64,000 nucleotides of DNA from CAZGRP01 sp964527995 (GTDB lineage: Bacteria > Zhuqueibacterota > Zhuqueibacteria > Oceanimicrobiales > CAZGRP01): positions 26,998 through 90,997 of the forward strand of contig CAZGRP010000010.1 of the NCBI GenBank assembly GCA_964527995.1, given 5' to 3'. The position numbers and the translations under genes were made by a program. A model generated the notes under the pieces. That model ran no database searches and had not been told where the DNA came from. It was given only the letters and a program-made list of their open reading frames with translations. Below are positions 9,591 through 18,462 of this stretch, piece by piece (the first letter of the stretch is position 1; each line of letters starts with the position of its first letter).

Positions 9591-12080
9591 ATGCATCGGT
9601 TCATAAGAATCTTCCAGGCTTGCCTCTTCCTGATCGCCTCCTTAGCTGCGGTTCCTTCCGCCTTTTCCGGTACTGCGGGCACCGTTTCGGGGTTCGTCAG
9701 GGATAAGGAAACAGGGGCACCTCTGCCCGGCGCCAACATCTTTGTCGAAGGGATGACCCTTGGGGCCATGGCCGACAAGAACGGCTATTTCGTCATTCAG
9801 AATGTGCCGGCCGGCAGCTACGATATCCGCGCCAAGATGATCGGTTACACCAGCGTCAAGGTCGTGGGTGTCGTCGTCAATGTGGATATGAACACCCGGC
9901 TTGACTTCGCGCTCTCTTCCGAGGTGCTGCGACTCGGGCAGGAGGTCGTCGTCACTGCCAAGCGGCCGTTTATCTACAACGAACTTTCTTCGTCCGCCCA
10001 TTTCGTCTCTGGCTCTCAATTGTCCGACGAGCTGCCAGTCGACAATTTCCGCGATGCCGTCGGTCTCGTTCCCGGCGTGGTCAATCTGCACTTTCGTGGC
10101 GGCCGGCGGACCGACGTCGTCTACCTGGTGGATGGACTTCCGGTGCAAGGTGCCCTGAACCGCGAATTGGCCACCACTTTGCCCAATAGTTCGATTGTGG
10201 AAGTCATGGTGCAGACCGGCGGCTTCAATGCCGAGTACGGTCATGCCACCGCCGGAGTGATCAATCTGGTCACACGAGAGGGACGGAACACCTTCCAGGG
10301 CATGGCCCGGCTTTACTCCGACCTCCGTGGGGGCGATCTCGGCAACGACAACACGCAGCGGCTGGAAGCGCAGGTCGGCGGACCGCTGACGCTCGGTCTG
10401 GCGGGTCCGGTTCTCGAAGGCAGCTATTTCATCTCCGGGAACGTGAACCTGTCCGACACCCCGTGGCGGCAGGAACTCCGCCCGGCTTTCAAGTTTCCGA
10501 TTTTCCGGAATTACAACCTCAACTCGAAATTCACCCTGCGGTTGAGCAGCAACCTGAAGCTGGTCCTGCAAAGTCTGGTCTCCGATTCTCGTTGGCACCA
10601 GTTCAATCCACGGTGGCGACTGAATCCGGGCGGACTGCCTCTGCGGACGCATGACAGCAACCGCCTCAGTGCCACTCTCACCCACACTCTCAGCCCGAGA
10701 ACTTTTTACACACTGAGCCTGGGGCGGTACAAGGTCACCCGCTCCATCCGTTCCGACTCTCTGGCGTTCGCCAATCCGACCGCCGAGCTTCAGAGCAGCA
10801 GCGATTCAGGCGGCATGATTCTGGAAGGCAACATGCTCTGGAATGAGCGCGCCAGCGAAGAGATGCTCCTTGCGAAAGGCGATGTCGTCCATCAGCTCAA
10901 CGATGCCAATCAACTCAAGTTTGGCGGTGAGATCCAGTACTTCGACATCTCCATGACACGAAACCGCGTGGACTATCTGCCTGTGCGGCAGGAGAGCTCG
11001 CAGTTTCTTGCAATCAACCCTACGAATGACAGCTTTCGTCACTTTCCAAAGTCCGCGGCCTTCTATCTGCAGAACCGCCTAAAGCTGCGCAATGTGATCA
11101 TCAACATGGGCCTGCGCTACGATGCCTTTGATCCGGATATCGCACCGCGGCGGGAGGGGGCCACGTCGACTGCGAGTGGCAGCTCGTCAAGGGTTCGTTC
11201 GGCGATTTCGCCACGGCTCAGCATTTCCTTCCCGGCAACCCAGAGGGGGCGTATCCATTTCAACTATGGCTGGTTCTACCAAATGCCGCCCCTGTTCTAT
11301 CTGTACACGAACTCGAAGTTCGACCTCACAGCACCATGGCCGCTGGTCGGGAACTCGGATCTGCAGCCGACGCGCACCGTAGCCATGGAACTGAGCTACA
11401 AGCGAGTCATCTCTGACGACGCCAAGTTCATCATCACGATGTTTCGAAAGGGAATGTCAAACCTGGTCGACACCCGCGTCTTCGCCCTCCCCGACACACA
11501 GATCGCCGGCGTACCAGTGTCGCGGAGCTACGCCCAGTACGCCAATACCGGCAGAGGCACAGTGTGGGGTGTGGAGACAGCCATCGACCAGGAACTCAGC
11601 CGGAGCGTGGACGCCAAGATCTCTTACACACTGATGCGTGCCGTCGGCACAAGCACCTCGGCGGACGGCGGCTTCAACCAGATGGTCTGGGGAACGCCGT
11701 CCACGTCCAGCAAGGAGTTCCCCCTGAGTTGGGACCAGCGCCACACGTTTATTCTTGACTTGAACATCCATCCACCCAAACAGTGGCGCATAAACGTCCT
11801 CGCACGCGTGTTCAGCCCCTTGCCGGTCACCACGCCGGGAAGTACCGTTCCAAATGACGGCCGGCTGAACTGGCGTGTGTATCTCGACGGACGCGTCTCC
11901 AAATCTTTCCGCTGGGATAAGATCTCGTTGATGCCCTTCGCCGAGATCCGCAACCTTTTCAGCACTGCGGACAACACCTGGCGAAATCGGGCCGGAGTGC
12001 CCGGTGCGGAGCTCTTCGACCCGGCTTTGTTCGACATTGGTCGTCGAATTCGCGTCGGCATCGATTTCGTCTGGCGGTAG
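9591..12080 (+). CDS. TonB-dependent receptor-like outer membrane protein, lone copy
   Basis: 829-aa outer membrane beta-barrel with a signal peptide (hydrophobic residues 5-25), then a carboxypeptidase-regulatory beta-sandwich (TGAPLPGANIFVEG, about 30-110), a plug domain (VVVTAKRP onward, about 110-260) with FRGGRRTDVVYLVDG and GGFNAEYGHATAGVINL, and a long barrel ending in a short aromatic/basic strand. It belongs to the same subfamily as the receptors at 24626 and 40102, which share the RGGR..EV.Y.VD and GG..AEYG.A..GV signatures. It is the only large plus-strand gene in the window. No cargo, PorV or GWxTD partner is adjacent. The ligand is unknown. The ribosome-binding site is weak. Confidence 0.88.
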   Translation: MHRFIRIFQACLFLIASLAAVPSAFSGTAGTVSGFVRDKETGAPLPGANIFVEGMTLGAMADKNGYFVIQNVPAGSYDIRAKMIGYTSVKVVGVVVNVDMNTRLDFALSSEVLRLGQEVVVTAKRPFIYNELSSSAHFVSGSQLSDELPVDNFRDAVGLVPGVVNLHFRGGRRTDVVYLVDGLPVQGALNRELATTLPNSSIVEVMVQTGGFNAEYGHATAGVINLVTREGRNTFQGMARLYSDLRGGDLGNDNTQRLEAQVGGPLTLGLAGPVLEGSYFISGNVNLSDTPWRQELRPAFKFPIFRNYNLNSKFTLRLSSNLKLVLQSLVSDSRWHQFNPRWRLNPGGLPLRTHDSNRLSATLTHTLSPRTFYTLSLGRYKVTRSIRSDSLAFANPTAELQSSSDSGGMILEGNMLWNERASEEMLLAKGDVVHQLNDANQLKFGGEIQYFDISMTRNRVDYLPVRQESSQFLAINPTNDSFRHFPKSAAFYLQNRLKLRNVIINMGLRYDAFDPDIAPRREGATSTASGSSSRVRSAISPRLSISFPATQRGRIHFNYGWFYQMPPLFYLYTNSKFDLTAPWPLVGNSDLQPTRTVAMELSYKRVISDDAKFIITMFRKGMSNLVDTRVFALPDTQIAGVPVSRSYAQYANTGRGTVWGVETAIDQELSRSVDAKISYTLMRAVGTSTSADGGFNQMVWGTPSTSSKEFPLSWDQRHTFILDLNIHPPKQWRINVLARVFSPLPVTTPGSTVPNDGRLNWRVYLDGRVSKSFRWDKISLMPFAEIRNLFSTADNTWRNRAGVPGAELFDPALFDIGRRIRVGIDFVWR

Positions 12081-12132
12081 GAGCGGGGCTCCAAACGGCA
12101 GATTCTCGACACCTGAGGTATGATCTCACCGA

Positions 12133-12154
12133 GCGCGGCCTTCGCCGCGCTTTT
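12133..12154 (+). terminator. rho-independent terminator after the lone receptor
   Basis: GCGCGGC and GCCGCGC form a perfect 7-bp GC stem with the loop CTTC, followed by TTTTC, 53 nt after the receptor stop and in the gap between two convergent genes. Confidence 0.75.
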
Positions 12155-12179
12155 CTCATGCTCGCCGCCTCTGTCCTTC

Positions 12180-13853
12180 CTACTCGATGATTTTGAACCG
12201 CCTGCTGGCTTCCGCCGCCTGTCCGGAATTGTTGTCCGTGACACGGACCCGCAGAGTATACAACCCCAGACGCAGTTGACTGAAATCGAAACGAATCCGC
12301 TCCACCGTGTCCGTAGCCTCACCCTGTCGAGTGTACGCCGTGCTGCTGGAAGTCTTCTCGCCTCTTTTGAAGGGGTTGATGGAGCCGAGCACGGACAGCA
12401 ATCCAGAGCCCGACTTCTCACCGATCAGCCGGTACTCGACGCGATAGCTGGTACGCCCGCGCCCGTCCCGCGTCAGGTTGTAGACCTCGAAATAGAGATT
12501 CAGGGCCTTGTTGTGCGGTACGTAGAGGTACGGATAGGGCTCCACATACAGCTTCCCCTTGACGAACCCGCGCGTCCGTCGGCTCACCGAATCGGCATCG
12601 CGGATGCTCTCAGCGAACTGCACATCACTCAGCGTCAACCTGCTGGTTTCAATCGGAGGGACGAGCAGACGAAGCGTATAGAACTGGCGCTTGTCACCTT
12701 CCGGGTTGCGAAGTTCAAAACCGATACGGAAGGTATCGGGTGGCAGGAAAAGGGTGAGTTGCCCGACATAGTCAACCGTGTCGGCCTCGGCCTGGCTTTG
12801 TGCCTCGATCGGGTAGACTCGTCGGTCCTGGACGAGGACGTCGCTTTTCGAGTTTTCCACCCGGAAGTAGTTCACCAGCGTCGTCCTCAACCGGCCGCTG
12901 GAATCGGCTCGGAAAACAAGATTGCGGAAAGGCACGCCAAAGTAAAGTTCGACCCGCGCCCGACGGCTATCAAGCCGAAAGCGGCTATACGTGAGCCAGA
13001 AAGTGAGGGGATGCTTCTCGAGATCGATGTTCGCACTCGATGCCGGGAGCTTCTCATGCAATCGGTCCACATCCGTAACGTAGTTGTTCATCAGCCTGGC
13101 GACCAGCTCTCGCTGAAACGGAGCCGTGCCTTGATCGACCAACTCCAGCTCTTGGTCGAGCTGCTGTTGCATGCGTGAATACGCCAGGCCCAGCTCGGCA
13201 CGTGAGGCAAAGATGTCGCGAATCATCCGCGCCCTGTCGCGCTCGTCCGCCGGCACCGCGATCAAGGCTTTCTGGAAGTCACTTTCCAGACGATAGCTCG
13301 CACCGAACTCGACGAAATCAAAATTGACGTTTCCCAGGCGCTGATAGACCCACGACTCCGTAGCCCGGGTGAAACTGCTTGCCGGACTGACGAAGCGATC
13401 ATCCGGAGGTCCGTAGCGCACGTAGATCATGCCGCGATCATCGTAACCTCTTGACAGGGTGGCGGAGAAGTGCCTTCTTGCATATTCAAGCCGCTGATAA
13501 TGCTCAACGTAGCGCTCGTTCTCTGGGGTCGCCGGAGTCGGGTCAAGGCTGCGCCAGAAACGCCGAAAAAAGAGAGTCTTGCTTTTCCCCTGTTTGTACG
13601 CCTTGCGGTCTCGCACAGTGAGGATATCCGTGACGTCTACAAGCAACGAGTCCAGCAGGTCCTCATCGAGCGGGTAGGTGAGACCTTCGTACAACAGCCG
13701 GGTCGCCCGAGCGGCGTCCCCCTCCAGGGCGGCACGCTGTGACCTGCGGATCAGGTCGCGGCCGATTTCCGCAGGCGCCTGCGCCAAACCGCTGGCGATC
13801 CAAGTAGAAACGAACAGCAGAAATGCCCCCCGTCCAACAAGCAAACGCTTCAT
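12180..13853 (-). CDS. GWxTD-like domain protein, N-terminal domain variant
   Basis: Secreted or periplasmic protein of about 557 aa, starting at ATG 13853 with a signal peptide (about residues 1-25, ending SGLAQA). Residues 95-180 align by eye with the GWxTD region of the proteins at 18463 and 31415: FFRRFWRSLDPTPATPENER parallels their FW..DP.P.TP.NE segment, and RGYDDRGMIYVRYGPPDD replaces GWRTDRGRVYVLYGPPDD. The GW and T of the motif are thus missing. A C-terminal extension of about 370 aa follows, whereas the other two carry the domain at the C-terminus. Last gene of operon A, with its own likely promoter at 13880-13908. Function unknown. Confidence 0.8.
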   Translation of the reverse strand: MKRLLVGRGAFLLFVSTWIASGLAQAPAEIGRDLIRRSQRAALEGDAARATRLLYEGLTYPLDEDLLDSLLVDVTDILTVRDRKAYKQGKSKTLFFRRFWRSLDPTPATPENERYVEHYQRLEYARRHFSATLSRGYDDRGMIYVRYGPPDDRFVSPASSFTRATESWVYQRLGNVNFDFVEFGASYRLESDFQKALIAVPADERDRARMIRDIFASRAELGLAYSRMQQQLDQELELVDQGTAPFQRELVARLMNNYVTDVDRLHEKLPASSANIDLEKHPLTFWLTYSRFRLDSRRARVELYFGVPFRNLVFRADSSGRLRTTLVNYFRVENSKSDVLVQDRRVYPIEAQSQAEADTVDYVGQLTLFLPPDTFRIGFELRNPEGDKRQFYTLRLLVPPIETSRLTLSDVQFAESIRDADSVSRRTRGFVKGKLYVEPYPYLYVPHNKALNLYFEVYNLTRDGRGRTSYRVEYRLIGEKSGSGLLSVLGSINPFKRGEKTSSSTAYTRQGEATDTVERIRFDFSQLRLGLYTLRVRVTDNNSGQAAEASRRFKIIE

Positions 13854-13879
13854 GCCGACACCTTTATGGCTACCCGACC

Positions 13880-13908
13880 AATATACCGAGTTCGCGGCCC
13901 CTTCGCAA
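13880..13908 (-). promoter_or_regulatory. sigma-70-type promoter for the GWxTD variant gene
   Basis: Minus strand TTGCGA, 17 nt, TATATT, with a predicted start about 20 nt before the ATG at 13853. The -10 TATATT recurs in other promoters of this window. Confidence 0.55.
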
Positions 13909-13982
13909 AGAAAATCGTTCTCTTCCCAGCTTGTTCTCGCGGAAGCGCTCAGCAGCCATCTATGAGAAGAAAGACTGAGCCA

Positions 13983-14009
13983 TGGATTCTTACCTTCGCA
14001 GGGATGACG
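13983..14009. repeat. dispersed-repeat-like imperfect palindrome
   Basis: TGGATTC..CCTTCGCAGGGATGACG resembles the short dispersed repeats of the form GGATTCCCGCCTGCGCGGGAATGACG that occur between genes in many bacteria. Only one copy is in this window, so its repeat status is inferred. Confidence 0.35.
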
Positions 14010-14199
14010 TGAAAAGCAGGCCCTTTTGGTCACGGGCAACCGCGAGACATGAGCCCCGAGGGAGCAAGGCCCGGGGCTGTTTCTTTCCTTAGAGCGGCGT
14101 CGAGCCAATGCATTCCATCACCCGTCGGTCCTGCCCGCCCGGAAGTCGGCAACTCGCCCTGGGCAACTCGAAATCCACAATCCGAAATCAAGACCAGTC

Positions 14200-16491
14200 C
14201 TATATCTCCACGCCGAAGGTCACATACCAGCGCCGGCTGCGAAGGAATAATCCCACCGCATCGCCCTGCCCACCATTTCGGAGGTTGTTGATCGACAGTC
14301 CAACAAAGCCCTTGAAACGGTGCCACGGAAACGACTGCCGCACCGCCAGATCCATGTCCCATCGGGAAGGTAGTTCGGCCGACTGCACACTCTCCTTCAC
14401 GAGCAGAAGCGCCGTCTGTGCTCCCTCGTAGAACAGACTGCCCCAGAGCGAAAACTGGCGGTGTTTCACCGATAGATTGACGGTCGCTTTGTTCTCCGGC
14501 TTGAACTGGAACACACGTGGGTCGGAAATATTCACTCCCTGGTATCCGATGCTGAGGTCCGCCAGGCCGTCCAGGAGGGCGGCTCCGACCTGGACCTCGG
14601 CTCCGGTCGTCCAGGCCAGGCGTGTGTTAAAAGGTGTGCGTGTGTCCGTAAGCGGACTCAAGAGCTCGGCGATCTTGTTGAGGTAGCTATTTCGAAAGAG
14701 CGCCATATCAAAACGTACCTGGCGAATGCTCAAGCCCGTGGCCAGCTCAGGGAACGACTTCTCGATATGCAAGCCGAATTCCGTACCGATATTGCGTTCA
14801 GGGTCGAGAACACCCCCACGGAAGAGGTAGACAGGCCTCGTATCGACCTGGAACAGCTGTTCGAGCGTCGGAAACTTGACGTTGGCACCTGTCGTCAGGT
14901 AGGCCCGGTAGCGGGCACCGCGAACCTCGCCCGTGCCATTGAAACCAAACTTGTACGTCAGAAACGCGTGGCGGGGTGTGTGGCCGCGGTCCACCTCAAA
15001 GGCACTGCCTGCTTCGGTGCGCAGGAAACGATTGTCCGACATCCAATCGACTCGAGCACTCAAGTCCCAATCCAAATAGCGGAAGCCTCGGTGTTTCAAG
15101 TCCAGGTGGTGTTGGATGACGAAGACGACGGCCTCCTGGCTGCGTCGAAGATTCGATGTCGAACGCAGGACAAACGGTTGGTCCGTCATCTGCCGCTCTT
15201 TGCTGCCGTTGAGGCCGTACCATGCGCGCTCATAACTGTAGTAGAGCCGTACTTCTCCAAATACGTCCCTCTTGAACACGCGCAGAATGCTTGCTGAATC
15301 GCCCAGGTTTTCCCTACTCTCGGCCCCAGCCAGCGGCGGCAGAGTGCGCCTGCGGTCGGCGACCCGGCGGACGACGGTCGCCCCCAGGTGCCCAAACCAC
15401 TTGATGCGACCTTCGAGTGTGCTGGAAAAAATATTCATGCCGAGGCGACTCCTGGCCGGGGTGGTCCGGTTATTGAAATCATTGGAGATATGGATGTAGC
15501 GTGCGGAGATCTCACCCCGATCGACACGATACCGTAGCCACAGAGTCTGGAAGATGTTCTCGCTGTTGAGTTTCTGCCGTGTCTCCTCCTGAGCCGACTC
15601 GCCGGTCGCGGCGCCAGCGCTACCGTTTGAAAACACCCCGGAGCCCGAGGTTCGCACAGTGCGGTCTGCCTGGCGGCGAGAAAGTGTGTAGGAGCCGGAA
15701 AACCGGCCGACACTTTTGTTCAGGCTGAGGGACAAGTCATTGGCCCGAAACGTACCAAGCCTTTGACTCGCCGAGATGGATTGCTGGAACTCCTTTTTCG
15801 GCACGATATGAAGCACGCCGCCGAAGGCACCATCCCCAAATACCACCGTGTTGCTGCCCTTGATCACTTCCAGACGGGCGAGGTTCGCAAGAGCAATCTG
15901 CGACAGATCGAACGTGTTGGCAGCCGAGCTGTTAAGGCGGATGCCATCGTAGACGATCAAAACCTCATCGGGATTGCCGCCGCGGATCGACACAAACTTT
16001 GCACCAGTGGCTGTTTCCGAGATGGCCACGCTGGGGTCGCGGCGCAACACGTCGGCGAGGTCCACAGCCCGACTTGCGGCCTTCTTCATCGGCAAGATAG
16101 TCACGGCGGCCGGCACATCCCGCGAGATGAGCATCTCCCGCTCCGCCTGAATCTCTACCTCCTCCGCCTGAACGGGCTTCGGAACCAGCCGAATGCGGCG
16201 CAAGAGGAGCAGCGAATCCACAGTGACCCGGCGCGCCATGTAGCCGATGTGCGAGATCTCCACGGTATCGGCAAGAGCCAGAGGTCCGGCCAGGATGAAA
16301 TGGCCCTGCTCATCGGAAACAGCGCCGTGGGTTGTACCCAGCACCACGACGTTTACGCCGCTAAGCGGCAACCCGGTGCGGGCATCCACGACCACTGCCT
16401 CGACGCGAGGCGCCTGCCCTCGAACCGCAGAAACCGCCATCAGCACTGCGATCGAAAAGCAAAGAACCCATCCCGCCGCCGGCCTGATCAT
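14200..16491 (-). CDS. TonB-dependent receptor, second type, operon A
   Basis: 763-aa outer membrane receptor. A signal peptide (about 1-25, ending VRGQA) precedes a carboxypeptidase-regulatory domain (TGLPLSGVNVVVLGTTHG, about 27-110) and a plug (about 120-240) with IRGGNPDEVLIVYDGIRLN and the KGSNTVVFGDGAFGG segment typical of BtuB-like plugs. The rest is barrel. It is most like the receptor at 29128 (IRGGNPDEVVVLYNGIKMN), which holds the corresponding place in operon B. It follows the FG-GAP gene by 136 bp. The ligand is unknown. Confidence 0.9.
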   Translation of the reverse strand: MIRPAAGWVLCFSIAVLMAVSAVRGQAPRVEAVVVDARTGLPLSGVNVVVLGTTHGAVSDEQGHFILAGPLALADTVEISHIGYMARRVTVDSLLLLRRIRLVPKPVQAEEVEIQAEREMLISRDVPAAVTILPMKKAASRAVDLADVLRRDPSVAISETATGAKFVSIRGGNPDEVLIVYDGIRLNSSAANTFDLSQIALANLARLEVIKGSNTVVFGDGAFGGVLHIVPKKEFQQSISASQRLGTFRANDLSLSLNKSVGRFSGSYTLSRRQADRTVRTSGSGVFSNGSAGAATGESAQEETRQKLNSENIFQTLWLRYRVDRGEISARYIHISNDFNNRTTPARSRLGMNIFSSTLEGRIKWFGHLGATVVRRVADRRRTLPPLAGAESRENLGDSASILRVFKRDVFGEVRLYYSYERAWYGLNGSKERQMTDQPFVLRSTSNLRRSQEAVVFVIQHHLDLKHRGFRYLDWDLSARVDWMSDNRFLRTEAGSAFEVDRGHTPRHAFLTYKFGFNGTGEVRGARYRAYLTTGANVKFPTLEQLFQVDTRPVYLFRGGVLDPERNIGTEFGLHIEKSFPELATGLSIRQVRFDMALFRNSYLNKIAELLSPLTDTRTPFNTRLAWTTGAEVQVGAALLDGLADLSIGYQGVNISDPRVFQFKPENKATVNLSVKHRQFSLWGSLFYEGAQTALLLVKESVQSAELPSRWDMDLAVRQSFPWHRFKGFVGLSINNLRNGGQGDAVGLFLRSRRWYVTFGVEI

Positions 16492-16627
16492 CTGCTCTCC
16501 TTTTCTTCGAAAACCTCACCGGGCCGAAACAAAGAACGCCTGTCACCGTGCAGAATATCCCTCCCTCTGCAGGATGGTGCAGGCGCTTGCGTCATCGCCG
16601 CCCGTACACTGCGATGTCGACTTCAAG

Positions 16628-18436
16628 CTACCGAATCAGAACAAGTTTGGTGGTTGCAACTCTCGAGGCCCTCACCAGCCGGGCAAAATAGACTCCCGAC
16701 GCCACCGGGTTACCGGCATCGTCGATCCCGTCCCATCGCGCCACGAACCGACCTTCACCCACCGGACGCGGCGTGAGCCGGCGCAGTCGCCGTCCCAGCC
16801 GGTCGTACACAGCCAGTTCAACCCCACGGGCAGAGCCATCGACCTCGAACTGCAGCAGCGTGCTGCCGTTGAACGGATTCGGATACGCCGGCGACAACCG
16901 AAAACGCCGCGGACCGGACTGCTTGCCACGCTCCTCCACCTGAACCGTCTGATCCGCCGCAAAGACGAAGACCTCTCCGCCGCCTGCGCCGGGCGCTCCC
17001 AGCACCAAATCGGACACGCCATTGTTGTCGAGATCAGAGACGAGGACAGATTTACCCATCTCGGCTCCCGCCTCAGGGCCGAGATAGATCACCGACGCCG
17101 GCTTTGCCAGCAAGTCCCAGTTCCCAGCGCCGACAGCACCAAGGATCATCACCTCGCCGGCATTCTGGCGTCCGCGCGGGTCTGCGGCCGGTGCCCCGAC
17201 CAGCAGGTCGACCTTGCCGTCTTGATCGATGTCGGCGACCGCAACGCTGTAGCCGAACTGACCAGACCGGGCTTCACCAACCCCCGTGAAGTCGGCTGCA
17301 GAATCCTGAAGATCAACCACTTCGGGCAATTCGGCACGGCCCCAGAAGGCGAATACCGCGCCGCGTTCGTTCGGCCCGGAAGGCCAGCTCGCCTGCCGTG
17401 CCCCGGCTACCAGGTCGCTCACGCCGTCGCCATTCAAATCGCCGGTGGCGAGGGAGAAGCCAAAGTGGTCTCTCCTTCCCGCGCCGAGGAGGACCACCGA
17501 CGGATTCTTCCTGGCCAGATCCAGCGAGTCCGGCAACCTTGCTCCGCCGGTGACGACGTAGGCCTCGCCGGCATGGGGTTTGAAGTCGACGTTCACCTTG
17601 TAGGCCCCGATCGCCACATCATCGAAAAGATCGCTGTTGAAATCGGCCGATGCCAGCGACCAACCGAACCGGCCCTGCGCCTGCCTGCCGCTCACCGTCA
17701 GCGCTGCTGGTGTCACCTTCAGGTCGATTGTCCCCTGCAGGTTCGGTCCGCCGAGGACAACATAAACCCTGCCGCTGACGGCTCCGGCCGTCCCTGAGGC
17801 GCGCGGCGCCGACAAGATGAGGTCCATGGGGCCCTGGCCGTCGATATTGCCTACGGCCACCGCTGTGCCCAGATTCTCAAAGAAGGTTGCGCCCCAGATC
17901 TCTACGTCCGCCTTGGAGGGCCCAAGATCCAGAAGGGTCGGCCACTGGCGGCGTCCGAAGAAGACATAGACGACTCCCGACTCCTGGCGAAACTGCCCCG
18001 CCTTCTCCGGCGCGCCGATCACCAGGTCATCGACGCCGTCGCCGTTCACATCCCCCGTTGCCAGAGATCGGCCCAGGCCTCCCACCGAGTCGACGGCGGT
18101 GATGGTCACATCGGGCGTCTCTTCAGCCAGGTCAATCACTCCGGAGCTCACGGGCCCGAAAAAAACGAACACAGCGCCCGGGCCAAATCGCTGATCCGCA
18201 CGTTGTCCCGGAGCTCCGATGACCAGGTCGCTCTGACCGTCGCCGTTCAAATCACCCGCTGCCAGCGCGTACCCAAGTCGGGCAATGCTGCCCGAGGCGA
18301 AGATCCGGATCCTGGCCTGCTCGCGGCCCGTATCGATGATCACCTGGCCGAACCCACCGCTGACAGAAGCTGCGGCCATCGCTGCCACAGCAACGACAAC
18401 CCCGCGCCGCCAGCACAGCCGAGCGCAGATCCCCAT
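16628..18436 (-). CDS. secreted FG-GAP beta-propeller protein with C-terminal sorting domain
   Basis: About 602 aa from ATG 18436, which follows CTGGAGG at good spacing and overlaps no other gene. After a signal peptide (about 1-30) there are seven FG-GAP/integrin-alpha-like repeats, each with a D.NGDG..DL..GAP-type calcium loop, such as GDLNGDGQSDLVIGAP and GDVNGDGVDDLVIGAP; two loops are degenerate (GNIDGQGPMDL, ADFNSDLFDD). Seven repeats fit a seven-bladed propeller. The last 85 residues (AYPNPFNGSTLLQF ... GNPVASGVYFARLV) are a T9SS type A/FlgD-like sorting domain. It is a probable surface-delivered cargo, found only in operon A. Confidence 0.88.
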   Translation of the reverse strand: MGICARLCWRRGVVVAVAAMAAASVSGGFGQVIIDTGREQARIRIFASGSIARLGYALAAGDLNGDGQSDLVIGAPGQRADQRFGPGAVFVFFGPVSSGVIDLAEETPDVTITAVDSVGGLGRSLATGDVNGDGVDDLVIGAPEKAGQFRQESGVVYVFFGRRQWPTLLDLGPSKADVEIWGATFFENLGTAVAVGNIDGQGPMDLILSAPRASGTAGAVSGRVYVVLGGPNLQGTIDLKVTPAALTVSGRQAQGRFGWSLASADFNSDLFDDVAIGAYKVNVDFKPHAGEAYVVTGGARLPDSLDLARKNPSVVLLGAGRRDHFGFSLATGDLNGDGVSDLVAGARQASWPSGPNERGAVFAFWGRAELPEVVDLQDSAADFTGVGEARSGQFGYSVAVADIDQDGKVDLLVGAPAADPRGRQNAGEVMILGAVGAGNWDLLAKPASVIYLGPEAGAEMGKSVLVSDLDNNGVSDLVLGAPGAGGGEVFVFAADQTVQVEERGKQSGPRRFRLSPAYPNPFNGSTLLQFEVDGSARGVELAVYDRLGRRLRRLTPRPVGEGRFVARWDGIDDAGNPVASGVYFARLVRASRVATTKLVLIR

Positions 18437-18462
18437 ATTGCGGAACCTCCAGAACAAGCTTC

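Larger units (their letters stand above)
13854..14199. other. intergenic region with promoter, hairpin and repeat fragments
   Basis: 346 bp between the second receptor of operon A and the GWxTD variant. It contains a sigma-70-type promoter (13880-13908), a dispersed-repeat-like palindrome (13983-14009), a hairpin AGCCCCG/CGGGGCT (14052-14078) with a T-rich tail only on the plus strand, and a degenerate short repeat of the ATCCxxAA type near 14165-14195. No gene was recognised. Confidence 0.5.

Noticed and set aside
14052..14078. AGCCCCG/CGGGGCT hairpin as terminator for the second receptor of operon A
   Set aside because: The T-rich tail is on the plus strand, opposite to the direction of transcription.
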